DNA of 64,000 nucleotides from assembly GCA_016630955.3 (NCBI GenBank), contig CM049996.1, positions 1,054,001 to 1,118,000 of the forward strand, written 5' to 3'. The stretch comes from Didymella arachidicola (lineage: Eukaryota > Ascomycota > Dothideomycetes > Pleosporales > Didymellaceae). The notes below the pieces were generated by a model, which saw only the letters and a list, made by a program, of their open reading frames with translations, did no database searches and had not been told where the DNA came from. How positions within the stretch are numbered: position 1 is the first letter of the stretch; the number at the start of each line of letters is the position of its first letter. This document shows positions 10,601 through 22,043 of this stretch, piece by piece. Made by a program: the position numbers and the translations under genes.

Positions 10601-12583
10601 TTGAAAACGCTCTTCAAGCTCCATCGCTTGTTGAAATCCCGCCGGACGTTGACACTGAGCTCGGTGCTGTTCGAAGTGTCTGCGCCAGCCGATGCAAGAA
10701 CATGCTGCTCATCGTCGCCGCTAGCAGCATAGTAGCCAAGATTGTCGTCGAGAGACTTGTCGAAAGACATTCCACATGCTACGGCAGGGAGGCCGTCAAC
10801 GAAAGGAGAGTCCGGCTTACCGCAGCTAAGATCATCTCCGTCGGTACCCATGGAGCTGTTACTGGTGCTGTTGTTGATTTCGATCTTACCGAAGTCAATG
10901 TCCATCTCGTTGTAGATGTCGGCGAGCTCGACGGCATTACTAGGAGCGCTGAAGGTGCTAGCACCCTGGTCGAAGGTAATTGACTGCGCAAGCCAGAAAG
11001 AGTTCTGATCACCATTGCCACAGCTCTTCGCACTGGTGATGAGAAGCAGCGGAGCTTTTGCTGGCCACGAATCGGCTGCATGGGTGAATGCCAGCTGATT
11101 CTCGAATTTACCCTGGAGGCTACCGGACGAGCAGTCCACATTCTTGATGTAAATCGAGTGATCGAGGACGATGGAAGGGTATTTGTAGTCAACCGAAATG
11201 CGAACAGTGACAGCACCGGACTCCTCATCCTTCATCTCAGCAGCGCTACCGCCGAACCACAGCTCAGTCTTGGGCTCTGGGGTAAGAACACCAAGGCCAC
11301 CCATGTCGATGCCAGGAGGGGATACCGGCCCCAGGGTAGCGGTTGGCATAGGAGGCAGGGTAAGAACTTCGGCCATCACAGACTCGGTCGCTCCTGGCTC
11401 CAAAGCTTGATCCGCGATGGTGGGAAAGGCGAACGCATCCTTAGCAGCTTTCTTGACCGTTGCACCCCAGACATGACCCACTGGGTTGCCCTTGTTGACT
11501 TCGTTCTTGAGGTAGCATGTTGGAGCGACATAAGCAAGGGCCTGGCAAGCATCGTTCTCGTCGCAGGCCTTGAGACAGAGGTCGAAGGTAGCGGCCTCGA
11601 CAGCTTTGAAGTCGCCACCTCCATAATCGGTACCGCAGGCGATCTCGTAGGTACCGCCAGAAGCAATGGTAGGAGTCTTGCCGTTACTGCCAGGGCAGGT
11701 GATGGGTGCAACAGTAGCCGCAGAGGTGGCTGTAGTGGCTGTAGTGGTGCCAGTGGCGGTGGTAGTAGAGGGATCCGGGTCAGATGCCACCAGCTTGGCG
11801 GACCAAACGTGGCCTGCAGCGCCGCCGTCATTAAGTGTACCCTTCTTGTAGCAAGCGCCCCAGACGTAGCTGACATCAACACAGCCATCCGTCGCTGCGC
11901 AGTCTTCGATACAGGCCGCAAATGTGTCGGTGGATGAGGATCCGATGTCGCCGCCGCTAAGTTTTCATGTCAGCATGTATTGTAAGAGTTGAATACGAAG
12001 CACTCACTAGTGATCGTAGCCGCACTCGATCAAGAATGTACCCTTGTTCGACTTATACTTGACGCCATCATCTGCCTTGCCTTCGCAGGTGACAGCCTTG
12101 GTCACAGTTGGAGTCTTGGTATCTGTACCACTGTCGCCAGTAGAAGCGGTAACCTTCTTGCGCGCAGTCCAGATAGAATTGTTGTCGAGAGCGATGGTAA
12201 GCTTGTTCTTCTTGTAGCAGGAGTTTGGCCACGCGAAGGATACATCGATACATTCCGGAGTGTTGTCGCAATCCCTGATGCATTCTTCGAATGAACCAGG
12301 GGACGAGGCTCCCATGTCGCCGCCGCTAGTCAGTGTCAGTACAGCGGAGATCCTCAGGCCGGCCTGGCTTCGCTACTCACGCATAGTCCTTGCCGCAGAC
12401 GATCTCCCAGTCTCCGTTCTTCGCGGTAAAGGTCTTGCCATCACTGTGATTATCCCAGCAGGAAAGCTCGTCTGTTGCACGTCGGGCTACATAGGATTTC
12501 TCGTCGGTAATAGCAGGAATCGCTAGAGAGTGTGCGGTCCAAAGACCCAAAATGAGTGCGGGTTTCAAAAGAAAGGACGCCAT
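7669..12583 (-). CDS. Very large secreted protein with four PAN/apple-like cysteine modules
   Basis: The model is complement(join(7669..11956, 12008..12325, 12381..12583)), 1602 aa. Residues 1-21 (MASFLLKPALILGLWTAHSLA) form a signal peptide. Four cysteine modules follow a shared pattern (C..GKTF..NGDWEIVCGKDY.GGD..., then FEECI.DCD.TPECI and an aromatic/Cys/Lys end). Three are near the N-terminus (about residues 40-105, 125-195, 240-300) and one near residue 1050-1140. Between them lie a beta-rich secreted region, an unusual Ala/Val/Lys-rich helical stretch (about 620-690) preceded by a dibasic NKR, and a second beta-rich region. Ser/Thr/Pro linkers suggest O-glycosylation. PAN/apple folds bind protein or carbohydrate ligands; the role here is unknown. 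Both introns fall at the same place in modules 1 and 2 (before GGD), pointing to module duplication. Large PAN proteins with uncharacterised domains are common in fungal secretomes. Confidence 0.85.
9382..9460 (-). repeat. 21-bp imperfect tandem repeat coding STVPATS units
   Basis: Three to four copies of a 21-bp unit (plus strand GTTGCAGGTACCGTGGACGA and variants). They are read on the minus strand as ATSSTVP repeats in the Ser/Thr linker just before the fourth PAN module of the large secreted protein. Confidence 0.7.
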
Positions 12584-14258
12584 CGTGAACGATGACAGAA
12601 TGAGCAGCAGTAAAGAGTGACACGAGCCAAAGGCTCTATTAGGGACTGAGGGGAGATCGCAGGACTGTGATATCCTTTCAACTGATCCTACATGCACATC
12701 TTATACTCTGCCTCATTGAAGCTGCGGAGGCTGGCCTCAAGGTCTAGGTAGTTGCAATTTCCACATCGATTACATTTTCTAAGTTACCCTGACGGGGCTG
12801 CCGGTGCTCAGCTGAGAAGTCATCGTGGTGGTGAGCTAGATTGGCACGATTCCCCCACAACAGTAGGCGAGCATAGTCCTCGGTCTTGGTATTGAGGGTT
12901 TACGGAGCATACCGCCGGCGGTATTGAACACTGTCAGTGGTCTGGCTGCACTGTGGCGTCTTCTTTGATCGCGCTAACCCATCCGAGCCGATCCGTTCGC
13001 CCAAGGTCGGTGGTGGGAATTATCGCGATACTCATACATGGGATGCACTCCTGTGGTCTGCAGTGTTGGAGGCTTTTGTCATCCTGATATCGATGGATGT
13101 TGATGGGTGATGGTGATGGGTGAGAACAAACGCGCTGAGAATCCCTCGGAAGTTCGTCCGGCACGCACTGGCCCCTTTTGGCGATCCCGTTTACAGACCA
13201 CGTGCAGACCCCATCTCTCTCCTTCCTCATCTTACCCCTGCATACAAAGTTCGCACAAGTCGCTGCACACCACTGACTCTCGCTTCGCCAAGGCTGCTAC
13301 AAAGGTCTAGGTTTGCTCACATTGAGCGTACTGGTCCGAGCGTTCTCACGATTTACGGGATGATTATCGAGCGCACCGGCACCCCCCTATCACTTGCTTT
13401 CAGCCTCTCGTAAGGAGCTGCTACTCGCGCAGTCTGCCAAGACGCTCAAAAGCTTACAATAACCTTACTTTGTCTTCATTAAGCATGGGCCCAACCACCT
13501 GAATGGCCGTGCCCTCCGCCCCGGCTTTAGCTTCCGCGGTACTCATGCTGAGGGTCTAGATCTTCGACAATAAGACGAGGCGCAAACTCGGGTACGAAGA
13601 AGCAAACGCCTGTCCAAAGGCACAGGCTTATTTTGCAGTAACTGCTTGTGCACGCTTGCTTAATCCCTGTCGCAGCTGGGACACCTTGTGGTCCAGTCGA
13701 TTACTATTCACGTTGGGAATTTGAACTGTGCTGAACGCACGATAACTTGCTCAATAGATGCCCTTCTTGTTGTCAGAATCTGTCTGGATGAGTTGTGGTG
13801 CTAATCATGGCGCAAGCGGCCTTCTATCAGCTCCACTCAAATTGATCATTACCTGAAGCCAATACCGCAATCGCCCGTAGGTCCTGCCAGGCATGTGACC
13901 AGAGAAGCTGAGATGAAGTCGACTGTCAATTGCCGAATGCGATGCTTTATCAGGTACAGGATGTGAGCCTCGCCGCCGAAAAACTTAAGGAAGTAAGCTG
14001 CTGGTCCATCGCACTGCCAGATCTTGCCTCAGTATATCGAGTCGAAGTACTCGTTCTGACTTGGAAATACGGATGGAAAGTGACTAGTGCATATGTATCG
14101 ACTTGCAAGCTTCACGAGCGAAAAATATCGGAGTGCGCGAAGGCTTCATGAGCATGCATCAGTAGCCAAGACCGTCCTCGCACCTAGTACCGCTCGTCTA
14201 TCAGGAAACTGGGTGTGCATGCCGCTAGGTATGGTGGCGGCGAGATCCTCTCGGATAA
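12584..14258. other. Intergenic region upstream of the large secreted protein gene
   Basis: About 1.7 kb. A TATA-like TATAAGA on the minus strand lies near 12700, roughly 115 bp upstream of the secreted protein start. Otherwise only short open frames without recognisable content are present. The right part is the 3' side of the ornithine cyclodeaminase family gene. Confidence 0.4.
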
Positions 14259-15733
14259 TCAGAAGTTATCGATCTTCGTTCCGACCCCTCTTTCATCCGC
14301 CAGTCTCACAAGGTCACTCCCAACAACGACATCCATCAGCCCTAGGCCTACGCTCTTGTAGATGACATTGCCTTTCTGAAGCCATTCCATCAAGCTTGCG
14401 TGCTCCTTATCACGATCGTCTTTTCCAGTTTTGCCCTTCTTCTTCGAGGATGGTGCCTCACCCAGCTCTACGCCATCAGCGTCTAGCCCCTCCACACTCA
14501 TGCGCTTTTGTGCCATGCACTGTGACCGCCGTCTCTCAACATCCCGCTTAAGCATGACGAGTTCTCCAATTTCGACGATTTCGTTGGGCGACAGACCAGC
14601 TTGGATGATCTCGCCAGCTTCCTTTAGACAGGCTTCTACACTGTCGACGATGACTGCACCGCCTTGTGGGGCGTGCTTGTGAAAGTGGCGGCCGTGATCG
14701 GGCGTGACATTCTGGCGGAGAATATCAGGGTGCACTTCGCACATGTGTGGTTTGTATGAACCGATCGCTGCTACGTAGCGGCCCTTCTTCCTGCCTTCCG
14801 GGTTGGTAAGGTAGGGTGCCGGAAAGAGTGGTTGTAAGCTTGGTGTTGTACAAAAGATGACAGATGAGGCTCGTATTGTGGACTTGAGGAGGCGTTCATA
14901 TTCGCCGTGCGAGGGTGTTAGAATCTGTATCTTCGGTCGGTGCAGGCCTTCACCTTCCTTCCTATACGAAGGTATGTTGGTCGTACTCGGATCGAACTTT
15001 AATGGTTGCTCGTCAGGGTTGTAGAGAGATTGCAAAAGCTGGTGGACGCGATCGAAATCGCGATTGATGATGTTGAGGTGATGGATGTCTGTGGCACGTA
15101 GCATGAGGGCGAGGCGGATGTGCCAGTATGCTTGCTTGCCTGTCTGGGATTAGATGAGTACTCATAAAAATATCTTCGCCGAGACATACCCGCGCCGAAT
15201 ACGACAATATCATGGACGTTATATCGCTTCTTGAACAGCATTGTGCTAGCCAGTGCAGTGCGGAAGGCAGTAATTTCTTCGGCGTTGATGAGCGCACGAG
15301 GCGAGCCATCCTTATCGAGTAGCTGCAATGTGCCCTTTGGCGTTGTACTCTGTGAGCTCGCTAGAGACTGAGGCGGTTCGTAGGAGCCGCTGGACTGTGT
15401 TGAATCGGTAAGGGAGGCGGTTTTGAGAGAAGACGCAATGGACGATATTTCTGAGGCAGCTTTCTGGTCCTGTGTGGGTAGTGTCACAACTTTGAAGCCG
15501 ATACCGTCGTTACTCGAGGCAGGCATAAAGAGCGTTGTTTGTCCGTCATTGCGCTTGAGCGCTGTGCGCATGGGCTGGTAGGACGAACAGCACGCATTGG
15601 AGTCTTCTTCAGTCGCGGTTGAGTAGTAGTGCAGGCCGTCGGCAAGGGATTGTTGCAAGTCGAGTATATCCTGCTTGGATAGTTGGTGCAGTAAGCTGCG
15701 CACGTCAGACTCGGTCAGAATGGTCAACGGCAT
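14259..15733 (-). CDS. Ornithine cyclodeaminase / mu-crystallin family protein
   Basis: The model is complement(join(14259..15139, 15190..15733)), 474 aa, one phase 1 intron with a GTATGT donor. The fold of this family is a Rossmann NAD(P)-binding domain with an alpha/beta dimerisation domain. The nucleotide-binding glycine motif is split by the intron and rejoins as VVFGAGKQAYWHIRLAL. Later family features are TTPSLQPLF, YVAAIGSYKPHMCEVHPDIL, GGAVIVDSVEACLKEAGEI and the C-terminal VIYKSVGLGLMDVVVGSDLV. Upstream are a Ser/Thr-rich insert (about residues 105-140) and a helical N-terminus. A Lys-rich loop (SSKKKGKTGK) interrupts the C-terminal part. Members act as cyclodeaminases, amino acid dehydrogenases or ketimine reductases, and substrate cannot be read from sequence. 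The fungal branch with these inserts is largely uncharacterised. Confidence 0.88.
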
Positions 15734-16076
15734 TGCGACAAAGTGGTGTGTAGAGTGATGTCAAGGGGATGCGCTTAGGTAGCTGAGCTCTTAGTGGGGG
15801 CGGGGTTGCCTGCCTGTTAGTAGGGCTGCCGGACGCAACGGAAGCGGCTGTTGTGGAGAACTCCTTACGAGAAGAAATTCGCTAGGGCTCACGTCACTAA
15901 TCACTCAAGTCTGCAAGTAATGCTAATGGCGTGCGTTATCGTTGTTCGATTCCAGTCAATGCAGTGTCATAGCGACTGCTTTTAACCCTCCATAACTCCG
16001 TGGTATTGTGGACCCTACATGCAGAGATAAGAGACACGCCGTAAAATTCATGAACCTAGCAAACCATTCAGACCAT
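15734..16076. other. Intergenic region (promoter of the ornithine cyclodeaminase family gene, 3' end of eL8)
   Basis: About 340 bp. I see no gene. A B-box-like GTTCGATTCC near 15945 was checked and has no matching A-box or cloverleaf. Confidence 0.4.
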
Positions 16077-16965
16077 TTAGATCTTGATGGCGCTCTCGAG
16101 AGCCTTCCTGCGCTTGGCCATGCGAGCATTGGCCTTGGCACCCATGATACCACCACCCCAGTGACGGGAAGCCTCCTTGTGGTGGGACTCGAGGTAGCCG
16201 TCGTTGACAGCAGAGACGAGCTTGGAGAGCTCGGTCTTGTCCTCGGAGCGGACCTCGGTGAGGGCGAGGACGGCAGCGGTCTTCTGGTGGACGACGGTAC
16301 CAAGACGGGCCTTGCCCTTGACGATAACGTAGGGGACACCCATCTTGCGGCAGAGAGCGGGAAGGAAGACAACGAGCTCGATGGGGTCGACATCGTTGGC
16401 GATCAGGACGAGCGAGGCCTTCTTGTTCTCGACGAGGCCGACAACGTGGTTCAAACCAAACTTGGCGGTGTAGGGCTTCTTGGAGACATCCTCCTTCTTC
16501 TTGCCCTCAGAGATGGCGGTGGCCTCCTTAGTCAGGCGCTCCTTCTTCTCGGCCTTGGTCTCAGGGCGGTACTTGTTCAGGATCTTGAAAGCCTGGGTAG
16601 CGACTGCAATACGTTAGCCGCAATCCTTCAGTCATGTCTACTGTTGTGCGTACGGTTGCGGTCAGCAACGTGCTGGAACTGGGCAATCGCCGGAGGGACC
16701 TTCAAACGGAGGTTGAGGATCTTCTTCTGGCGCTGGAGACGGACGTACGCAGGCCACCTGACCATGCGACCAAGGTTGCGCTGGGGCTGGATGTCCTGGC
16801 CGATACCGAAGTTCTTGGGGCGCTTCTCGAGGAGAGGGTTCTACCATTGATTAGAGCCTGCGAAACCACTGCCCAAGCGTTCCAACGTACCTTAGCGGCC
16901 TTCTTGTTGCCAGCCTTTCCCTGGGGGAAGGGGGCGGGGGCGGTCTTCTTTCCCTTAGGAGGCAT
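16077..16965 (-). CDS. RPL8: 60S ribosomal protein eL8 (L7a/L8 type)
   Basis: The model is complement(join(16077..16603, 16654..16840, 16891..16965)), 262 aa, normal for eL8. The N-terminal basic tail MPPKGKKTAPAPFPQGKAG leads into RPKNFGIGQDIQPQRNL and RMVRWPAYVRLQRQK. The ribosomal L7Ae/L30e/S12e/Gadd45 domain follows (FGLNHVVGLVENKKASLVLI, then DVDPIELVVFLPALCRK), and the protein ends in a basic tail. It sits near the polypeptide exit side of the large subunit and acts in 27S pre-rRNA processing. The first intron comes right after the 25-codon basic tail (phase 0) and the second is phase 1 with a GCTAAC branch site. Early introns are typical of fungal ribosomal protein genes. Confidence 0.96.
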
Positions 16966-17358
16966 TTTGAACTGTAGAGGCTCTGTCATAGAGAACAGAA
17001 ACTATCAGCGAATGTTCATCCACTAAGTAGTTCTGTAGCTCGTAAGAGTGAGCGGGTATTGCTACCGCGCTGCACTCTGGCCATCATTGTTGTCGACATG
17101 CTCCATCTCTGGCGCATGCGATCTGAATGCTGTTCGAGCGGATCAGAGGCGGGTGTTGCGCTTACCGTTGGTTAGTTGGCGGTCGACGACGAGTGCAGGA
17201 CTGAGGAGCGAAAAAGTTCGTTCGTGTCTTCTTCGTTCAAATGTGCGCGGGCGTAAGCGAGGCTTGGCTGGTGGCGCGTGCGTCAACAACGCCAGTGGGT
17301 CGTCCAATGGAGACGCGCCTTCGTCGACCATCACCAACACCGTCACGTCACGTCCGCA
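16966..17358. promoter_or_regulatory. Divergent promoter region, RPL8 / GPI18
   Basis: About 390 bp between two genes reading outward. It must contain both promoters. No specific operator could be assigned with confidence. Confidence 0.4.
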
Positions 17359-18832
17359 ATGGGACAATCAAATGCCTCGGATCCGAGACAGCTCCTCATA
17401 ATTTTCTGCGCCTGGAAGGCACTCCTCTTTTGTTTCACTGCACTCTGTCCGAGTCCCGGGTACGACACCTCGGGTCTGATCCTGCTAGATTCGAGCCCAA
17501 GTCGATATGCAAACCTCAAATCCTCATCGTGGTTCGACAATTTCGTCCTCAAATTCTTTCGCTGGGATGCGCTGTACTTTGTGAAGGCTGCTGAGCGGGG
17601 TCTGTCGTTCGAACAAGAGTGGGCCTTCAGCCCGGCGTTCTCTCAGCTCCTACGTGTCATGGGACAATGTGAGCTGCACTCGTCATCGCAGTGAGCCGGC
17701 GTTGACACAATCACAGTCATCTCCGGCACTGCGGAAAAATCGATCAAGTACTACAGTGTCGCTGGCATTGTCCTCTCCACTACTTGCCACCTCCTCTCCG
17801 TACTCGTTCTGCACAGACTCATGACCTTGCTCACGGGAGCGGGGCGGCAGCAGTCCCGGATTCCCTTTATCGCATCTGTGCTCCATATACTGACGCCAGC
17901 TTCCCTGTTTCTCTCGGCGCCGTATACCGAGTCGCTGTTCTCTTTCCTCAATATGACTGGCATGCTCTGCTATGCTGAGTCTAGATCAGCCGCGAGATCA
18001 TCTTCCATCAGCTTCCAGGAAATTATTTGCAAGCTCAGCTCAGGCTTGATGTTCGCTGCAGCGACTACCATACGAAGCAATGGCTTGCTGAGTGGCTTGG
18101 TCCTTCTGCATGACGTTGCACGATACGCACCGCAGCTGTTCTCGATGCGGCTCAGCAAGCATGACATACTTAGGATCATAGTCACCTGTGTGTCAGGCTC
18201 TCTGATAGCACTAAGTTTCATTGGACCGCAATACCTCGCTTACTTAAGCTTCTGCAGCACCAACAGCTCCGTGGCAAGGCCATGGTGTGAAAAAAGCGTT
18301 CCCAGCATCTACTCTTGGGTACAAAGTCATTACTGGTGCGTGTACCAACGTGACCATCGACTACGGCTAACATGCGGTCGTTAGGAACGTCGGATTATTC
18401 CGTTACTGGACATTGCCAAATTTCCCATTGTTTTTGCTCGCGCTTCCGATGTTATGGATGTTGGTGTACTCGAGTGTTACCTACCTACGCATTGGGTATG
18501 CTCAGTCGTTACGTTGGCGTCCTGTAACCCACACTAGTAACACCCTCGATACCAAGCATACGCTTAGTAGGACGTGCGACCTGCCAGAACTAGCATTGCC
18601 GCAGCTGTTATTAGCCGTAATGGCAGCTACCAGTTTCCACGTTCAGATCATCAACCGGATCTCTTCCGGGTACCCCATTTGGTATCTGACAGTAGCTACC
18701 TGGCTTTCGGACACAGGAGCCAGTGGATCTTCTGAAGGCCGACCTGATCGCTCCCAGATTGCCGTTCGCTCCATGGTCATGTATGCTATGGTTCAAGGGA
18801 TTCTTTACGCCAATTTTCTGCCGCCCGCCTAA
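17359..18832 (+). CDS. GPI18: GPI mannosyltransferase 2 (PIG-V / Gpi18)
   Basis: ER membrane enzyme that adds the second mannose to the glycosylphosphatidylinositol precursor, using dolichol-phosphate mannose. The model is join(17359..17668, 17717..18335, 18385..18832), 458 aa, with introns of 48 and 49 bp in phase 2. The conserved lumenal signature KFFRWDALYFVKAAERG, with the Trp-Asp pair, is followed by FEQEWAFSP as in the family. Several hydrophobic helices are seen (LLIIFCAWKALLFCFTAL near the N-terminus, the region SVLHILTPASLFLSAPYTES, and DILRIIVTCVSGSLIALSF). The C-terminal third has the family segment GLFRYWTLPNLPLFLLALP. The ATG at 17359 opens straight into the first membrane helix, and more upstream in-frame codons lack a good start. 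The deep promoter-proximal position opposite RPL8 suggests constitutive expression, but that is inference. Confidence 0.92.
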
Positions 18833-19790
18833 GGATATAGATCTTCTCTCCGTGAGGAAACCTGACCTCGATGTTATTGGGACTCTGATGAAATCGAGTG
18901 AAAACTCGAACGGCCGTGGCGCCGCCATTGGACTACCTTTCAGGCATCTAGGTTTTCCATCTCCGTACAGGCACGCCCAGTCGGGATTCTCGTATCGCAT
19001 TCGTATGCAATCTTTGAAGCAGATCCACCATCCTTGAGAAACCCGCATAAAACTATGCCGCTTCTGTAGATATCTGCTGGATCCGCACGTTCGCACTGAT
19101 CGCGCGATTAACGGCTTACGACCTGGAAATTAGCGATCGAGTCGATTGGGAAACATTGGAGATAAATACATCCGCAAGCACAATACAATTTCGTTTCAGC
19201 AAGAAGTGATCTTGCAACCACCGCACTGCCCTCCCCTCTGCCATTTGCGTTACCGACATCGTCCCAAGCCTCGAAAAGCGTCCATCGTGAGCTGGCAACT
19301 ACTAGTTGGTAGGTCTCAGCCCATCGACGGCAACAAGCGGCGCCTCCTCTGCACCAGCGTCTACGTGCACCACGGCTTGCATACGTACTGGCACGGCATT
19401 GTCCTGTGCACGACATCTTTACTTTAGCGAGTTTTCGAGGCGAAAGGTATGGTCACAGTTCAGCACTGTTGTAGACTGCAGATGTGAGCCTAGCCATGGT
19501 CTGGTGAAAAAAATGGCGTGCGCCTTCGGAGGTCCACCACTGTCTCACGATCTCGAGCCACAAGCGTATGGAAATGCCGTGTCCTTGTCAAAGCGAGCAA
19601 CATACTTTCCGGAAATCGAATCTGAGTGCTCGTACACCCGGTAGGTCGGTCGGAGGTTGAGACCTGACTACAGAGAGATCATTCGATAGCTTGTTGGCTT
19701 CGACGCCTTCTGCATCAATTTCGTTCCAGTAGCATCTGACTAGAGCTGTAAGTTCGTAATACCCAAAATGAGTTGGGTAACAGATGACGA
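18833..19790. other. Intergenic region between GPI18 and a secreted protein gene
   Basis: About 1 kb. Short open frames on both strands (for example 19108-19416 minus and 19146-19427 plus) overlap each other and have no recognisable protein content. I see no supported gene. Confidence 0.4.
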
Positions 19791-19799
19791 CTATATAAG
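19791..19799 (+). promoter_or_regulatory. TATA box of the downstream secreted protein gene
   Basis: CTATATAAG lies about 70 bp upstream of the ATG at 19866, a normal spacing for a TATA-driven fungal promoter. It supports that start. Confidence 0.6.
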
Positions 19800-19865
19800 A
19801 ACCATCGGTTTCTTCCCCAAGTTGTAGGTCATCACTTAGCCTTTCTCTGCTCACCACGATCGATC

Positions 19866-21318
19866 ATGAAGCTGCACACGATCATTCTTGCTTTCTACGT
19901 CGCATCTGCTTCAAGTGTGAAGCTGTTGGTCAGGGTGGACAATTGTCCCAGGGACAACTGCTGGAGGGCTGTATGGGGGAGTGAAGGTGCCGACGACATT
20001 GTACGCGCGGCCACAGACTGTCAGAGCCACCTAACAACAACTGTGATCACCACCACATTCTCAGTGTAGGTCAAATTTATGTCTCGTCTTATTAGCTCAA
20101 AGCTCATATATACTCACCAGCGCCACCATCACCATTCTTGCTCACACCACTGAAACTGCAGTGGCTTCTTGCTCCACTGCCCTTAGTAGCAGCATCACCT
20201 CCGCTCCATCTAGCAGCGCCTCTTCTCTACCCGGCTTCGCTTGGCCTACCCCTTCGCCGCCTCCCACTGGATTGCTTAGCAAGCTGAAAATCCGTCAAGC
20301 GGAGATTCTCTCCTATAGCACGAGCGTCATTGTTGGTCCCATTCCCACCTATGCGGTTGTTGGCTGCGAGAATTCAGACGCGATTTACGGTAGCGCCTGC
20401 GCTTGTAAGAGCATCTCGTCAAGTACACTCAACAGTAATGGACCCAAAATAGTAAGTTCATCCCACTTTCCGTCGATCGTATGTGCTGACGTCCCCTAGA
20501 CGACGACTAGTACGACTACGACGACGTCAACTTCAACCATCACCTCGACAGCATCTTGTAGCTCTTCAATCGTCATCACTCTGTCGCATAGCTCCTCGAC
20601 TACAGTCACTACAGTAACATTCACCTCCTTAGCTGGCACTGGCACGGGTACTGGCACTGGCACTGGCACTGGCACGGGTACCCTCCCACCCAGCTCGATC
20701 TCATCTTCAAGTACCACAAGATTCAACACAACGACAACTCCCTCTTCCACGCTAAGCTCTACTACTGCCACCCTCAATGTAACTCTGACCAGCTCTACAA
20801 CACCAACCCCAACCTGCGCTACACAAGGTTATATCCTTTGCAACGGCACTTGTCTCAATGCGACCTCTGATGAACAGAACTGTGGCAGCTGCGGCAATCG
20901 ATGCGGCGACAGTCTTGTCTGCTTCAATGGCGTGTGCGCTCGGCGCCCGCTTGATCCGCCCTGCGACACGAATTGCACGTACCGACGCGAGTGTAATACC
21001 GGTATAGATGGTGCTAGCTGTTCCTGTGCGCGAGACCCGGATGGTTACGGCATTTGCTTCGACGCAAACAAGTATCAGTGCCTTACCACAACGCCCAAGT
21101 GCAAAGCGACCACAGACTGCGAGCTTGGCGGGTTCTGTATCAAGAGCATCTGCTCAGGGGGACCATCCGTGTGCAGTAATACTACTGAAGCTCAGGCGGA
21201 CGGTATCTGTGTCACCAGTACGGGCTGCGGTGCACAAGGGCCAGTAAACCTCGGTGCCCTATTGAGGTTCGGGGAGCCGCGCCCGCGTAAGAGGATCACG
21301 GAAGATTTCAATTGGTAG
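19866..21318 (+). CDS. Secreted Ser/Thr-rich protein with C-terminal cysteine-rich region
   Basis: The model is join(19866..20065, 20121..20451, 20500..21318), 449 aa. The first 18 or so residues (MKLHTIILAFYVASASSV) are a signal peptide. The middle is long Ser/Thr/Pro-rich sequence, likely O-glycosylated and extended, with a Gly-Thr dipeptide run (see repeat at 20634). The C-terminal third is cysteine-rich: CATQGYILCNGTC, NCGSCGNRC, VCFNGVC, then CDTNCTYRREC and about ten more cysteines up to CGAQGP, followed by a dibasic RPRKR. The C.GSCGN.C pattern recurs in fungal and bacterial extracellular proteins without a defined role. The protein could be a wall or surface protein. No GPI-anchor tail is seen. 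Introns are 55 and 48 bp. The phase 2 first junction could use either of two overlapping donors (GTGTAG or GTAGGT); I chose GTAGGT because it keeps the frame. Confidence 0.72.
20634..20682 (+). repeat. Hexanucleotide GGCACT minisatellite coding Gly-Thr repeats
   Basis: About eight copies of GGCACT (with GGCACG/GGTACT variants) in the third exon of the secreted protein gene, read as a GTGTGT run. Such in-frame hexamer repeats are prone to length variation and would change linker length without a frameshift. Confidence 0.85.
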
Positions 21319-22043
21319 GCTGGAGTCTTTTCAGGCGATCGCGCTGAGCGATTTGCACTGGGATTGCATAGGACTGAGCGCAAATGAGCAGATCAAATTG
21401 TGGTAGCTTCGGGGTCTATCGGAGGCGTTTAGGTCTTCTCAGAGCGATAATACGAAACGTGTTAAAGAGTCATCGGTATTAGTAGTAACCCATGATCGTT
21501 CAGACTCCAATCTCTAGCAGCCGGAAGCACTGATCACAAAGGTAGCCCCAAAGCACTCTCACTAGCGAGTTCCACTCATTCCGTCCTTACATTGTGGCTT
21601 TTCCTGCGCGTAATATGCTGGGATTCCAACGATGGATGAGTCGAGGTCTATATGCTGATTCCTTTCGGTGTCGCAACACAGCGTTCAAGTAACACTTCTT
21701 TCTCCGCCTCTTGCTTCAATGCTCTTTTCTTGAGCGACATGCATGACGGTGTTTGAATACCTAGGTCTCAGTTGGCCAATCACTCGGATACCACGATGAA
21801 CAAAGTCTATCGAATAGCATTGGTCTATCGTTTGCACAATACCCGTGGCGGAGCTTGCTACATCCAAGCAGAAGTTCAGACAAATTGGTTAGCCCGCCGG
21901 ATGGACTCAACAAGCACCCAAATGAACTGACTCAAAACACGCCAGAGTAGCTAGAGAGCTTATCAGATACGAGAACGCAAGTGTCTATAGGTACATAGAA
22001 ATCAGAGCCGGGCCTGAAGCTGAATGCACAAGTTGAGTCCGTG
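21319..22043. other. Convergent intergenic region
   Basis: About 725 bp holding the 3' ends of the secreted protein gene (plus) and the coiled-coil protein gene (minus). I see no gene in it. Confidence 0.4.

Noticed and set aside
9943..11937. 346- and 285-codon plus-strand frames
   Set aside because: Antisense to the large PAN protein gene, with no recognisable motifs of their own.
15940..15960. B-box-like GTTCGATTCC as a possible tRNA
   Set aside because: No A-box at the right distance and no cloverleaf pairing. Similar words near 36800 and 39040 (opposite strand) also failed. No tRNA gene is supported in the window.
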